From Bacillota bacterium (lineage in GTDB: Bacteria > Bacillota > Clostridia > Peptostreptococcales > Anaerovoracaceae): DNA of 56,233 nt. The notes beneath the pieces were generated by a model. It was given only the letters and a program-made list of their open reading frames with translations, did no database searches and was not told where the DNA came from. Shown one piece after another: positions 42,584 through 50,705 of this stretch (the stretch's first letter is position 1; every line of letters begins with the position of its first letter). The stretch is taken from contig JAEZLP010000025.1 of the NCBI GenBank assembly GCA_023415235.1, positions 1-56,233 on the forward strand. The letters are read 5' to 3'. The translations under genes and the position numbers were made by a program.

Positions 42584-44198
42584 CGATTCCCACCTTCTTC
42601 ATTGCAAGTTTCGGAAAACGCTGCAGGATCGTCTGGCTTTCCTCATAAACGCCCACCTGATAGCCGGCAAGACGGAAGCCCTGCTCCTCGATGATTTCCT
42701 TCCACCTGTTCCGGGTTTCCTTTACCGAATTGACCAGAGCATCGGGGCACCGGATGTCCAGGTCGATCTGTTTGTCTCTGACAAGCAGATCCACTTCAAA
42801 GTTTCCGAATTTATCCGATTGTATGGTAAAAAAGATGTTCTTGGCTGATTTGGCGTTCCCCCTTCTGTCTTTGCAGTCCTTGTCCACGAAAAATTCTCCG
42901 TAGGTATTTTCCTCCATATATCGGAAGGGAATGGTGAAATGCAGCAGCGCCACCATCGGGCTTTCGCTCTGAACCATGTTGAGCAGCAGGTTCTGCGCTA
43001 CGCTGTTGATCTTTGCCGGGCCGGATTTATCCAGAGCTTTTGACAGCAGGGAGGCCAGATCATTTTTTTCCGATTCCACGCCATACTTGTCCATGGTCCT
43101 TTTGTCCATACCCTGACTCTCGCTCATTTCCTGCTCCAAAACCGCATGCTCAAATACAAGCCTTTTCATTTCAATAATATCGTCGCTGGTGAGATTGGTC
43201 AGGAGCTTTAGATCGTCCCCCAGCTGAAATACGGCTTCTTCGAGAAGCCTGGGATCTGCTTTATCATATCGTACGATGTTATGCACAATAGCCATAACTT
43301 GATTATAAATCCTGTTGCTGCCCTGATGGCGTTTTACGGTTTGCCCCAAAACCGGAATCAGCTCGTTTTTCAGGAAGGCCTTGATTTCCGACTGACTTTC
43401 CTTATCCTGCTGAATTATAGCGTCCAGATCCATCGATAGCGCTTTGCCCCGGGCTTCGAGGCTCTCCGACACTCCGGCTCCTTGCCTCACTGAAAAAATG
43501 GGATCCTCCAAACCACCCTGTCCCCCCATGAAGAGATTCGGTGCTGCCGCACTTCTTTGTGCCGCCAGGAGATTTTTTCTGGCCATGGTATTCAGCTTGA
43601 CCATCGTGTCCAGGGTTTCAATCTGGTTCTGGATCAACTGGGCTTCGGCCTTCGGGAGCTTGTGGGCCAGAGTCTGACTTTGTTTCACGATCGCTTTCAA
43701 TGAATTTTCCTGATTGACATAACAGTCGAAAAACTTCAGAATGGAAACGATCGCTTCCCTCAGCTTCGGCTGCCCCTCCAGCTTGGCAAGCATTCTGAGA
43801 CTGTCGAAAAATTCGCCGGTGAATAGGGTCGCACCCTTTTCCCTCGTCAGCAGCTCGTCCAGCATTTCCTGAGGCTTAACAAAAACCCTGTCCAAAAAAC
43901 TTTCCGACAGGATTCCGCTTGAGGTTTCAAAAAGTTTTGCCATAAGCACAAGCTTTCTGACTCCGTCAGCCTGCGCTCTCGTGCTATGTAATAGTGGTTC
44001 GAAGATTTCCTTGTTCAGGTTTTTGAGAAGGGATTGTTTCCCGCTTTCGTCGTCAACATTTTGAGTCTTGGCCTGTTTTGTTACGACTGGGGCTGGATTG
44101 GTTATATCAAAGACAGCATCCGTTGGAAGCTTGCTGGGAAGGTTTTGAACTTTACTCTTGATAGAAATTGGCGAAGTGATCTTTAAAATATCAACCAC
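42570..44198 (-). CDS. YlqG-like protein with a FliK-type C-terminal domain
   Basis: 542 residues. Long helical region (about 50-420) and a C-terminal part (about 435-520) that looks like a Flg_hook domain: LLHFTIPFRYMEENTYGEFFVDKD...IFFTIQSDKFGNFEVDLLVRDKQIDLDI. Start GTG at 44198 with GGAG eight bases upstream. Paired with a YlqH-like gene as in Bacillus, where neither has a settled role. A second ruler or a regulator of export is possible; I infer this from the domain pair only. Confidence 0.72.
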   Translation of the reverse strand: MVDILKITSPISIKSKVQNLPSKLPTDAVFDITNPAPVVTKQAKTQNVDDESGKQSLLKNLNKEIFEPLLHSTRAQADGVRKLVLMAKLFETSSGILSESFLDRVFVKPQEMLDELLTREKGATLFTGEFFDSLRMLAKLEGQPKLREAIVSILKFFDCYVNQENSLKAIVKQSQTLAHKLPKAEAQLIQNQIETLDTMVKLNTMARKNLLAAQRSAAAPNLFMGGQGGLEDPIFSVRQGAGVSESLEARGKALSMDLDAIIQQDKESQSEIKAFLKNELIPVLGQTVKRHQGSNRIYNQVMAIVHNIVRYDKADPRLLEEAVFQLGDDLKLLTNLTSDDIIEMKRLVFEHAVLEQEMSESQGMDKRTMDKYGVESEKNDLASLLSKALDKSGPAKINSVAQNLLLNMVQSESPMVALLHFTIPFRYMEENTYGEFFVDKDCKDRRGNAKSAKNIFFTIQSDKFGNFEVDLLVRDKQIDLDIRCPDALVNSVKETRNRWKEIIEEQGFRLAGYQVGVYEESQTILQRFPKLAMKKVGIDVKV

Positions 44199-44232
44199 AT
44201 GAAACTCTCCTTTTTCTTATGCCAGACTTCAT

Positions 44233-44604
44233 TTATCTCTTTTTTAATGCCTCCAGGAGCTTAATGGCTACGACGATATCGTCATTTCTTGAATCGAAGG
44301 TGGTGAGCATCAGCCGTTTTACCTCCGGTCGGCGATTGATCGCGTCTATGATCTTTCTGTTTTCTTCATCTCTCTGCAGCTGCTCGGAGTCTCCGCCATC
44401 CGCAAGGATTTCGGCTAGGCTTACATTGAGAACCTGGCAAATCTGGTTCAACCTCACCATGTCAATGGAGTTTTTTCCGATTTCCCAGGCTGATACGGAG
44501 CTGTGTGTAACGTCAAGGGCCTCCGCCAATCCTTTTTGTGTCATCTTTCTCAGTTTTCTGTAACGCTTGATATTATTCCTTGCAATATCATTGATGGATT
44601 CCAT
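44233..44604 (-). CDS. XRE-family transcriptional regulator
   Basis: 123 residues. N-terminal Cro/C1 helix-turn-helix (about 10-68): IKRYRKLRKMTQKGLAEALDVTHSSVSAWEIGKNSIDMVRLNQICQVLNVSLAEIL. The C-terminal 50 residues are helical and could serve for dimers or a ligand. First gene of the module leading to the glycosyltransferase (34-bp gap to the next gene). A perfect palindrome in its leader suggests that it controls itself. Confidence 0.93.
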   Translation of the reverse strand: MESINDIARNNIKRYRKLRKMTQKGLAEALDVTHSSVSAWEIGKNSIDMVRLNQICQVLNVSLAEILADGGDSEQLQRDEENRKIIDAINRRPEVKRLMLTTFDSRNDDIVVAIKLLEALKKR

Positions 44605-44620
44605 ATTATATCCTCCCTGA

Positions 44621-44656
44621 CAATAATGACATTATTGAGATATCTGATTATATCTC
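44621..44656. promoter_or_regulatory. Two inverted repeats before the XRE gene, candidate operators
   Basis: CAATAATG-A-CATTATTG is a perfect 17-bp palindrome (44621-44637). Next to it GAGATAT and ATATCTC form a perfect 7-bp inverted repeat with a 6-bp spacer (44637-44656), which covers the promoter -10. This is the usual layout for autorepression by an XRE regulator. Confidence 0.72.
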
Positions 44657-44675
44657 GAATCGTCACGAAAATCAA
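44647..44675 (-). promoter_or_regulatory. SigA-type promoter of the XRE-YlqG-YlqH-glycosyltransferase operon
   Basis: Minus strand: TTGATT (44675-44670), 17 bases, TATAAT (44652-44647). The -10 is perfect, the -35 4 of 6, and the -10 lies inside the inverted repeat 44637-44656. Confidence 0.72.
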
Positions 44676-44715
44676 TAAATCGACAAATTTATTTTGAATA
44701 TTGTTTGAAATAGTC

Positions 44716-44742
44716 TAATCTTTATCAACTCATTGCCGATAA
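44716..44742 (+). promoter_or_regulatory. SigD-type promoter for cheA-cheR
   Basis: TAAT (44716-44719), 15 bases, GCCGATAA (44735-44742): one mismatch in each half. The cheA start is 60 bp downstream. Confidence 0.65.
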
Positions 44743-44801
44743 TTATAATTAGAACTAAATCTGTTTGAAACAACATGAATGATAATAAAGGTGGAATTAC
44801 G

Positions 44802-46967
44802 ATGAGTGACTTTGATTTTGCAAATGATTCTATGTTAGAAATGTACCTATTTGAATCGACGACTCTTCTGGACCAATTGGATGAAATATTGCTCCAATCG
44901 GAGAAGGCTGAGAATCTTTCTTCAGAAAATGTGAACGAGATATTTCGTATCATGCACACGATCAAGGGATCTTCCGCAATGATGGAATTTGATACAATAT
45001 CCCGTGTTTCCCATAAATTGGAGGATTTGTTTTACGTAATCCGCGACAACGGCATCGATCAGGATTATTTCCAGGAATTGTTTGACCTGGTGCTGGGAGT
45101 TTCCGATTTTCTTAAGGAGGAAGTGGAAAAGATCCGTCAAGGAAATAGACCTTCCGTTGAAAATGAAGAATTGATTTCCCAGATTCTCGATTTGCTCGAG
45201 AGAATGAATGGAAATGATCAGGGCGTCAACAATACGAGCACAGCAGAAGCAGCAAATACAGAGGCAACAACGGCGGAAGCAGCAAACACAGCGGAAGCAA
45301 CAGCGACAGAAACAGCAGCAGCTGAAGCAGCGACAGAAGCATCAGAAACCTCGGCGGCCGAGCCTTCGGAAATGCCTTCCGCTTCATCCGAAGACGGACA
45401 GAAAACATATCATCTCCACGTGAATTTTACGGCGGACTGCCAGATGGAAAACATCAGGGCTTTCATGCTGGTGAATAAGCTGGAAACAGTCGGCAAGGTG
45501 ATCTGCACCATACCGGAGGAGCTCAATGCCAATAAAGACGCCTCCAGCATCATCTCCCAGAACGGTTTTTACTGCAGTGTGGAAACGGACCTGACCACGG
45601 AAGAGATAGCTTCTATGGTGAAAGGCACCCTTTCGGTATATACCGTGGAATTTATCAACGCTTTGCCTACCGGGCAGGCTAAGACTGATACTGCGCCGGC
45701 AAAGACGGAATCCGGTTCTGCTGCCGCAAGCGCCGCTTCCTCATCAGCCAACGATTCGGATTCCGGAGCATCCGGGAAGGGCAAAACCGGAAAGCAGCAG
45801 AATCTGATCAGCGTTGATCTGAATAAGCTGGACACACTGATGGATCTTGTGGGAGAAATCGTGATTACAGAATCCATGGTATCCGGCAGCGCAGATCTTG
45901 TTGGGCTGGAGCTGGACAACTTCAACCGCGCATCCCGGCAGCTGAGAAAGCTGACGGACGAGCTGCAGGATATCGTAATGTCCATACGGATGGTTCCCAT
46001 TGCCTCCACCTTCCAGAAGATGCGCAGAATCGTCAGAGATATGGGCAAGAAACTGGACAAGGAAGTGGATCTGGTCCTCATGGGAGAAGCAACCGAGGTT
46101 GACAAGACCATTATAGACGGAATCGCCGATCCTCTCATGCATCTTGTCCGAAACGCCATGGACCACGCCATTGAAGATAAAGCCGGCAGAATCGCCGCCA
46201 AAAAGGATCCGGTGGGGCGCATCATCCTTTCGGCTCAGAATATAGGGGGCGACATCATCATTTCCGTCAGCGACGACGGAAAAGGGCTTGACGCGGAAAT
46301 GATCCTGGAAAAAGCCAAGGCCAAAGGGCTGCTGACCAAGCCTGAAAGTGAATACACGGAAAAAGAAATTTTTAACCTGCTGACTGTTCCCGGCTTCTCC
46401 ACCAAAGAAGCGGTTACGGAATTCTCAGGCAGAGGCGTGGGAATGGACGTGGTGAAAAAGAACATTGAGAAAATTGGAGGTACGGTTACCATTGAAAGCG
46501 TCAAGGGCGTCGGAACCAACATTTTCTTTAAAATACCTCTTACTCTGGCTATCATCGCCAGCATGGAAATCAGCGTCGGGAAAAATGTGTATGCGATTCC
46601 GATTTCTACGATCAGGGAATCCTTCAAAGCGACAGCGAATCAGCTTCTATCCGATCCCGACGGCAACGAGATGATCATGATCCGCGGAGTATGCTACCCC
46701 ATCATCCGTCTGCACAAGGTTTTCCACATTCAGGAGGCGCAGACCAACATCGTTGACGGAATTCTCCTTCTGGTGGATTCCGGAGACCGTCTGGCATGCA
46801 TTTTCGCTGACGAGCTTCTTGGCAAGCATCAGGTGGTCGTCAAGCCTCTGCCCGTATATCTTTCCCGATATGCGGCGAAGGGTGTTGGGATTGCCGGCTG
46901 CACCATTCTGGGAGACGGAAGCATCAGCCTGATTCTGGATATTCAGGGCATCCTCAACCAGTATTAA
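44802..46967 (+). CDS. cheA: Chemotaxis histidine kinase CheA
   Basis: About 721 residues. P1 with the phospho-acceptor His52 (MHTIKGSSAM), a long Ala/Glu/Thr-rich linker (about 145-205) with repeated TAEA/TEAT units, P2 (about 208-300), a second Ser/Ala-rich linker, P3 dimer helices (LDTLMDLVGEIVITESM), P4 kinase with N box HLVRNAMDHAIED and G boxes DDGKGLD and GRGVGMDVV, and a CheW-like P5 end. The start at 44802 has AAGGTGG upstream; an earlier in-frame ATG at 44775 lacks one. Phosphorylates CheY and CheB. Confidence 0.97.
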   Translation: MSDFDFANDSMLEMYLFESTTLLDQLDEILLQSEKAENLSSENVNEIFRIMHTIKGSSAMMEFDTISRVSHKLEDLFYVIRDNGIDQDYFQELFDLVLGVSDFLKEEVEKIRQGNRPSVENEELISQILDLLERMNGNDQGVNNTSTAEAANTEATTAEAANTAEATATETAAAEAATEASETSAAEPSEMPSASSEDGQKTYHLHVNFTADCQMENIRAFMLVNKLETVGKVICTIPEELNANKDASSIISQNGFYCSVETDLTTEEIASMVKGTLSVYTVEFINALPTGQAKTDTAPAKTESGSAAASAASSSANDSDSGASGKGKTGKQQNLISVDLNKLDTLMDLVGEIVITESMVSGSADLVGLELDNFNRASRQLRKLTDELQDIVMSIRMVPIASTFQKMRRIVRDMGKKLDKEVDLVLMGEATEVDKTIIDGIADPLMHLVRNAMDHAIEDKAGRIAAKKDPVGRIILSAQNIGGDIIISVSDDGKGLDAEMILEKAKAKGLLTKPESEYTEKEIFNLLTVPGFSTKEAVTEFSGRGVGMDVVKKNIEKIGGTVTIESVKGVGTNIFFKIPLTLAIIASMEISVGKNVYAIPISTIRESFKATANQLLSDPDGNEMIMIRGVCYPIIRLHKVFHIQEAQTNIVDGILLLVDSGDRLACIFADELLGKHQVVVKPLPVYLSRYAAKGVGIAGCTILGDGSISLILDIQGILNQY

Positions 46968-46998
46968 GGAAACAACATAAGATAAAGGAGACCTCTCA

Positions 46999-47808
46999 AT
47001 GATTTACATTAAAGACGATGAATTCGACGCAATAACCTCGTACATCAAGACAAATTACGGTGTAAACCTAACGAAAAAGAGGCCGCTGATTGAAGGCAGA
47101 CTGAGCAATTATATCTCCGATCTTGGATTTGACAACTATATGGATTACTTTGAGTATGCCAAGAACGACAAGGTTAATGATGAGATGACCATGCTCATCA
47201 ACAAGCTGACCACAAATCACACCTATTTTTTCAGGGAGAACGAGCATTTTGAGTTTTACAAGGACCATGTCCTCCCCTGGGTGGAAAAAGGGTTGAAAAC
47301 AACGGATCTGAGAGTCTGGAGCGCCGGTTGCTCCTCCGGCCAGGAGCCCTACACACTGGCGATGATTACGATGGATTATTTAGGCGCCAACGCAGGGAAT
47401 TGGGACCATACGATCCTTGCTTCCGATATTTCCAACAAGGTGCTCAATATCGCCAAAAGTGGGATTTATACCCGCGAAGAACTGGGGGAGGTTCCCCACA
47501 GCTGGGTGAAGAAATATTTCAACGCATATGACGAGGAACGTTTCATTGTATCCGAGAAGCTGAGAAAGAGCGTGGCATTTCGTAACTTCAATCTTCTGGA
47601 CTCCTTCAACTTTAAGAAGCCGTTTCAGTGCATCTTCTGCAGAAATGTCATGATATACTTTGATATGCCCACCAAAAACGGGATCATAAACAAATTTTAT
47701 GACGCCCTTCTGCCGGGAGGCTTCTTTATGATCGGCCACAGCGAATCCCTGTCCTCCTGCGATCATAAGTTCAAGTACATCAAGCCCTCCATTTACCAGA
47801 AGGTTTAG
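46999..47808 (+). CDS. cheR: Chemoreceptor glutamate methyltransferase CheR
   Basis: 269 residues. N-terminal helical domain (1-75) and the SAM-binding domain: LRVWSAGCSSGQEPYTLAM, then ASDISNKVLNIAKSGIY, and CIFCRNVMIYFD. Opposes CheB. 31 bp after cheA, GGAG before the ATG. Confidence 0.97.
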   Translation: MIYIKDDEFDAITSYIKTNYGVNLTKKRPLIEGRLSNYISDLGFDNYMDYFEYAKNDKVNDEMTMLINKLTTNHTYFFRENEHFEFYKDHVLPWVEKGLKTTDLRVWSAGCSSGQEPYTLAMITMDYLGANAGNWDHTILASDISNKVLNIAKSGIYTREELGEVPHSWVKKYFNAYDEERFIVSEKLRKSVAFRNFNLLDSFNFKKPFQCIFCRNVMIYFDMPTKNGIINKFYDALLPGGFFMIGHSESLSSCDHKFKYIKPSIYQKV

Positions 47809-47876
47809 CAGGTCACAGTTCACAGATTGCAGATCTCATTGGGGCAGATTTAATTTGATTATTTATTCCAGTGATA

Positions 47877-47903
47877 TAAAGTTTCTTTGAAATTAGACGA
47901 TAT
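47877..47903 (+). promoter_or_regulatory. SigD-type promoter for fliD-fliS-fliT
   Basis: TAAAGTTT (from 47877), 15 bases after TAAA, GACGATAT (47896-47903): one mismatch from the sigma-28 consensus. The fliD start is 24 bp downstream of the -10. Confidence 0.75.
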
Positions 47904-47927
47904 AATAAATACTAGGGGGTGATTACC

Positions 47928-49796
47928 ATGGCATCTATTGGATCAAGTACAAGTACAAACAATAATACATTAACCAATTTAACAGCTAAAACGGGGATTG
48001 GCGGATTGGTGTCCGGAATGGATATCGATGAGCTGGTTGAAAGCCTTTCGGCCACCAGCAGACAAAAAATCATAAAGCAGCAACAGAACGTCCAACGATT
48101 GGAATGGAAGCAGACTGCATACCGCTCTGTCACGAAGGCATTGAAGGAATTTCAGAGCAAGTATCTGGATGTGCTTTCACCGACGAATTTCAGAAGCACT
48201 TCCATGTTCAATACTATAAAAGCCGTCTCCTCATCAGATGCGGTAACAGTAAGTTCTACTGCCAAATCTGCAGCGGGGACTATCACGATAAACTCCATTA
48301 CCCGCCTCGCCACTGCGCAGAAGATTGAAATGGCAGATGGTGCCACAGCTTCCAAGCCTCTGACGGCTTCCAAAAATCTTTCAGCGGTGATTGAAGAGCT
48401 GAAGGCGGGATCCATCAGCATGACATTGGACGGAAAGGTGAAGACTATTACCTTCGACAGCAATTTCATCGATGGTTTGGATTCAACGAACTTTGAAACC
48501 AGACTGCAGTCGTTAATCGATAATGCCTTCGGAGCATCAAGCGGAATTACGGTCAATGCGAGTAACGCCGACGGCCCGATCTCATTTCAGGTTGCAGCAG
48601 GCTCAAAATTAGTGTTGAATTCCGTCGGAGAAAGCACCGCATTGACAGAAATGGGATTTCAAAGCGGTCAGTCCAATACGCTGAACACCAATGCGGCGCT
48701 CGGCGATCTGACTCTGAAAACCGGTTTGACCGAAGCCACCCAGATCTTTAAGATCAACGATGTTACGTTCCGTTTCAGCAATACGGATACTCTGGCCTCC
48801 ATCATGCAGAAAATCAATTCCAGCGATGCGGGAGTTACGATTTCCTATTCGTCCATCACGGATCGGTTCACCATGACTGCAAAAGAGACTGGTGCGGGTA
48901 ATAATATCAATATCACCGAATACACCGGAAACCTGATGACAGCTCTTGGGCTGACAGATGATGCCGGAGCAAAGATGACTCCCGGAGAAAACGCGCTCCT
49001 GACGGTTAACGGCCAGCCAATCAGTAGAAGTTCCAATAGCTTTGAGATTGACGGAACAAAAATTACACTGAATAAGACTACAGATGTGGAGACTAAGCTG
49101 ACACTGACCGAGGACGCCACCTCCCTGACCGATACGATCAAGAAATTTGTAGAGGATTACAATTCCATGATCGATCTTATAAACGGACTGATCAAGGAAG
49201 AGGTCTTCAAGGATTATCCGCCGCTTTCCGACGCGCAAAAGGAAGAGATGACGGAATCCGAGATTACAGCCTGGGAGAAGAAAGCCAAGTCCGGAATCCT
49301 GAGAGGTGACAACCTGTTAAGAAGCATTACCTCCAAATTGCAGTCTGTGGTAACCGGTTTGTCCGTCAACGGCATGTCCCTCTATTCTATGGGGATTTCT
49401 ACGTCAGGATATTTGGATAACGGCAAACTGAAAATAGATGAAACCAAGCTGAAAACCGCTCTGGAAACCAAGGGCAGCGAGATCCGCGAATTCTTCACCT
49501 CGGAGAAGGGTCTTGGAAACGCGTTGAATGAAGTCATCCTCGGCGCTACGAAGACCTCCGGTGTAAAAGGCACCAGGGGCTCGCTGATCGAAGCGGCAGG
49601 TATGGATAACACCACCTCCAATACGGAAAACAGCATTTACGAGCAGATCAAGAGGATCAATAAAAACATCAAGACCCTGAAGATAAAATTGGAAGACGAG
49701 GAATCAAGGCTGTGGAGCAAGTTCACCTATATGGAGACCATCATCAGCAATCTGAACTCACAAAGCGCAATGTTATCAGGATTTACCAACTATTAA
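47928..49796 (+). CDS. fliD: Flagellar filament capping protein FliD (HAP2)
   Basis: 622 residues. Conserved N-terminal part GIGGLVSGMDIDELVESLSATSRQKIIKQQQNVQRLEWKQTAYRSV (about 20-65), middle beta domains with a flagellin IN-type motif, and the C-terminal coil ENSIYEQIKRINKNIKTLKIKLEDEESRLWSKFTYMETIISNLNSQ. The ATG at 47928 has GGGGGTG upstream; a GTG at 47919 overlaps that site. Confidence 0.96.
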   Translation: MASIGSSTSTNNNTLTNLTAKTGIGGLVSGMDIDELVESLSATSRQKIIKQQQNVQRLEWKQTAYRSVTKALKEFQSKYLDVLSPTNFRSTSMFNTIKAVSSSDAVTVSSTAKSAAGTITINSITRLATAQKIEMADGATASKPLTASKNLSAVIEELKAGSISMTLDGKVKTITFDSNFIDGLDSTNFETRLQSLIDNAFGASSGITVNASNADGPISFQVAAGSKLVLNSVGESTALTEMGFQSGQSNTLNTNAALGDLTLKTGLTEATQIFKINDVTFRFSNTDTLASIMQKINSSDAGVTISYSSITDRFTMTAKETGAGNNINITEYTGNLMTALGLTDDAGAKMTPGENALLTVNGQPISRSSNSFEIDGTKITLNKTTDVETKLTLTEDATSLTDTIKKFVEDYNSMIDLINGLIKEEVFKDYPPLSDAQKEEMTESEITAWEKKAKSGILRGDNLLRSITSKLQSVVTGLSVNGMSLYSMGISTSGYLDNGKLKIDETKLKTALETKGSEIREFFTSEKGLGNALNEVILGATKTSGVKGTRGSLIEAAGMDNTTSNTENSIYEQIKRINKNIKTLKIKLEDEESRLWSKFTYMETIISNLNSQSAMLSGFTNY

Positions 49797-49820
49797 ACCA
49801 AAGAGGAAAGGTGAAAAATT

Positions 49821-50207
49821 ATGCAACAGGCTAATTTGTACCAGCAATATAAGGCCCAAACCCTTGAGACCCTTACCAAAGGAGAAATCGTGGTCAAGCT
49901 CTTTGAAGAGGCTTCCAAGCAAATCAGCATGGCTATTTTCTTTGCCAACAGCGGGAATACGCATAAATCCTACAACTGTATTGCAAAGGCTCAGAAAATC
50001 ATTAAAACGCTGAACTTTTCCCTGGATATGAAGTATGCTATCTCCATTGAGTTAAATGACATGTATCTGTTCCTTCACGACAAGCTGGGAGAAGCGATCG
50101 CAAAAAAGGATATTCCTTTGATGAAGGAGCTGCTGTCACTGGTGGACGAACTGAAGGTTACCTTCCGCCAGGCGGAAAAGCTGGCAAGAGTAAGATCGGT
50201 CAGATAG
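49821..50207 (+). CDS. fliS: Flagellin export chaperone FliS
   Basis: 128 residues, helical: NLYQQYKAQTLETLTKGEIVVKLFEEASKQI at the start and a C-terminal helix pair. Binds the flagellin C-terminus, and in Bacillus also shapes the FliW/CsrA circuit. 24 bp after fliD. GAGGAAAGG precedes the ATG. Confidence 0.94.
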   Translation: MQQANLYQQYKAQTLETLTKGEIVVKLFEEASKQISMAIFFANSGNTHKSYNCIAKAQKIIKTLNFSLDMKYAISIELNDMYLFLHDKLGEAIAKKDIPLMKELLSLVDELKVTFRQAEKLARVRSVR

Positions 50208-50255
50208 AAGATGTTCCTCGATGAAAACACACCTTTTGAAAGAAAGGCAATCTCA

Positions 50256-50651
50256 ATGAGTATTAATACTGCGTATGAATATGTGCAACAAAAGAAAGCA
50301 TTGCTGAAACAGTGCCTTACCCTTAGCGAGGAGCTACTAAGCAGCATCGAGGAATGGGATCCCGTTCCGGATATTGTTAAACAACGGGAAGCCGTGATCA
50401 TGCAGCTGAAGGAGCTTGAAGACGATACTCCGCCAAAGGTGAAGGCTACTCTCACAAAGGAAATGAAGCAGGAAATGGATCAGATGATCCGGCTTATCCT
50501 GGATCTCGACAAGGAGGCCACCAGCCGGATTAAAAAGGAACAGCAGGCCTTGCTGGATTCCATGAAGGCAAATGTAAAGGGCCAGAAGCTGATCCAGTAT
50601 GCGCAGGTTTCCGATCTGGGGAGCGGCAGAAAGCTGGACTATAAAAAGTAA
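50256..50651 (+). CDS. fliT: FliT-like flagellar chaperone
   Basis: 131 residues, almost all helical with charged heptads, following fliS as fliT does in Firmicutes. Little sequence conservation; the call rests on place, size and make-up. FliT is the chaperone of FliD. The ATG at 50256 has AAAGG eight bases upstream; an alternative ATG lies at 50211. Confidence 0.75.
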   Translation: MSINTAYEYVQQKKALLKQCLTLSEELLSSIEEWDPVPDIVKQREAVIMQLKELEDDTPPKVKATLTKEMKQEMDQMIRLILDLDKEATSRIKKEQQALLDSMKANVKGQKLIQYAQVSDLGSGRKLDYKK

Positions 50652-50667
50652 AATATTTATGAATAAA

Positions 50668-50705
50668 AAAAGGAAAAAACCATTTAAAAATGGTTTTTTC
50701 CTTTT
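50668..50705. terminator. Strong bidirectional terminator between fliT and the J-domain gene
   Basis: Perfect 18-bp stem (50668-50685 with 50688-50705) with a 2-base loop, A-rich on one side and T-rich on the other. It closes both the fliD-fliS-fliT transcript and the convergent gene, whose last codons lie inside the stem. Confidence 0.92.

Noticed and set aside
45569..46225. 218-codon open frame opposite cheA
   Set aside because: Antisense shadow of the CheA kinase core; Ser/Arg-rich without domain sense.
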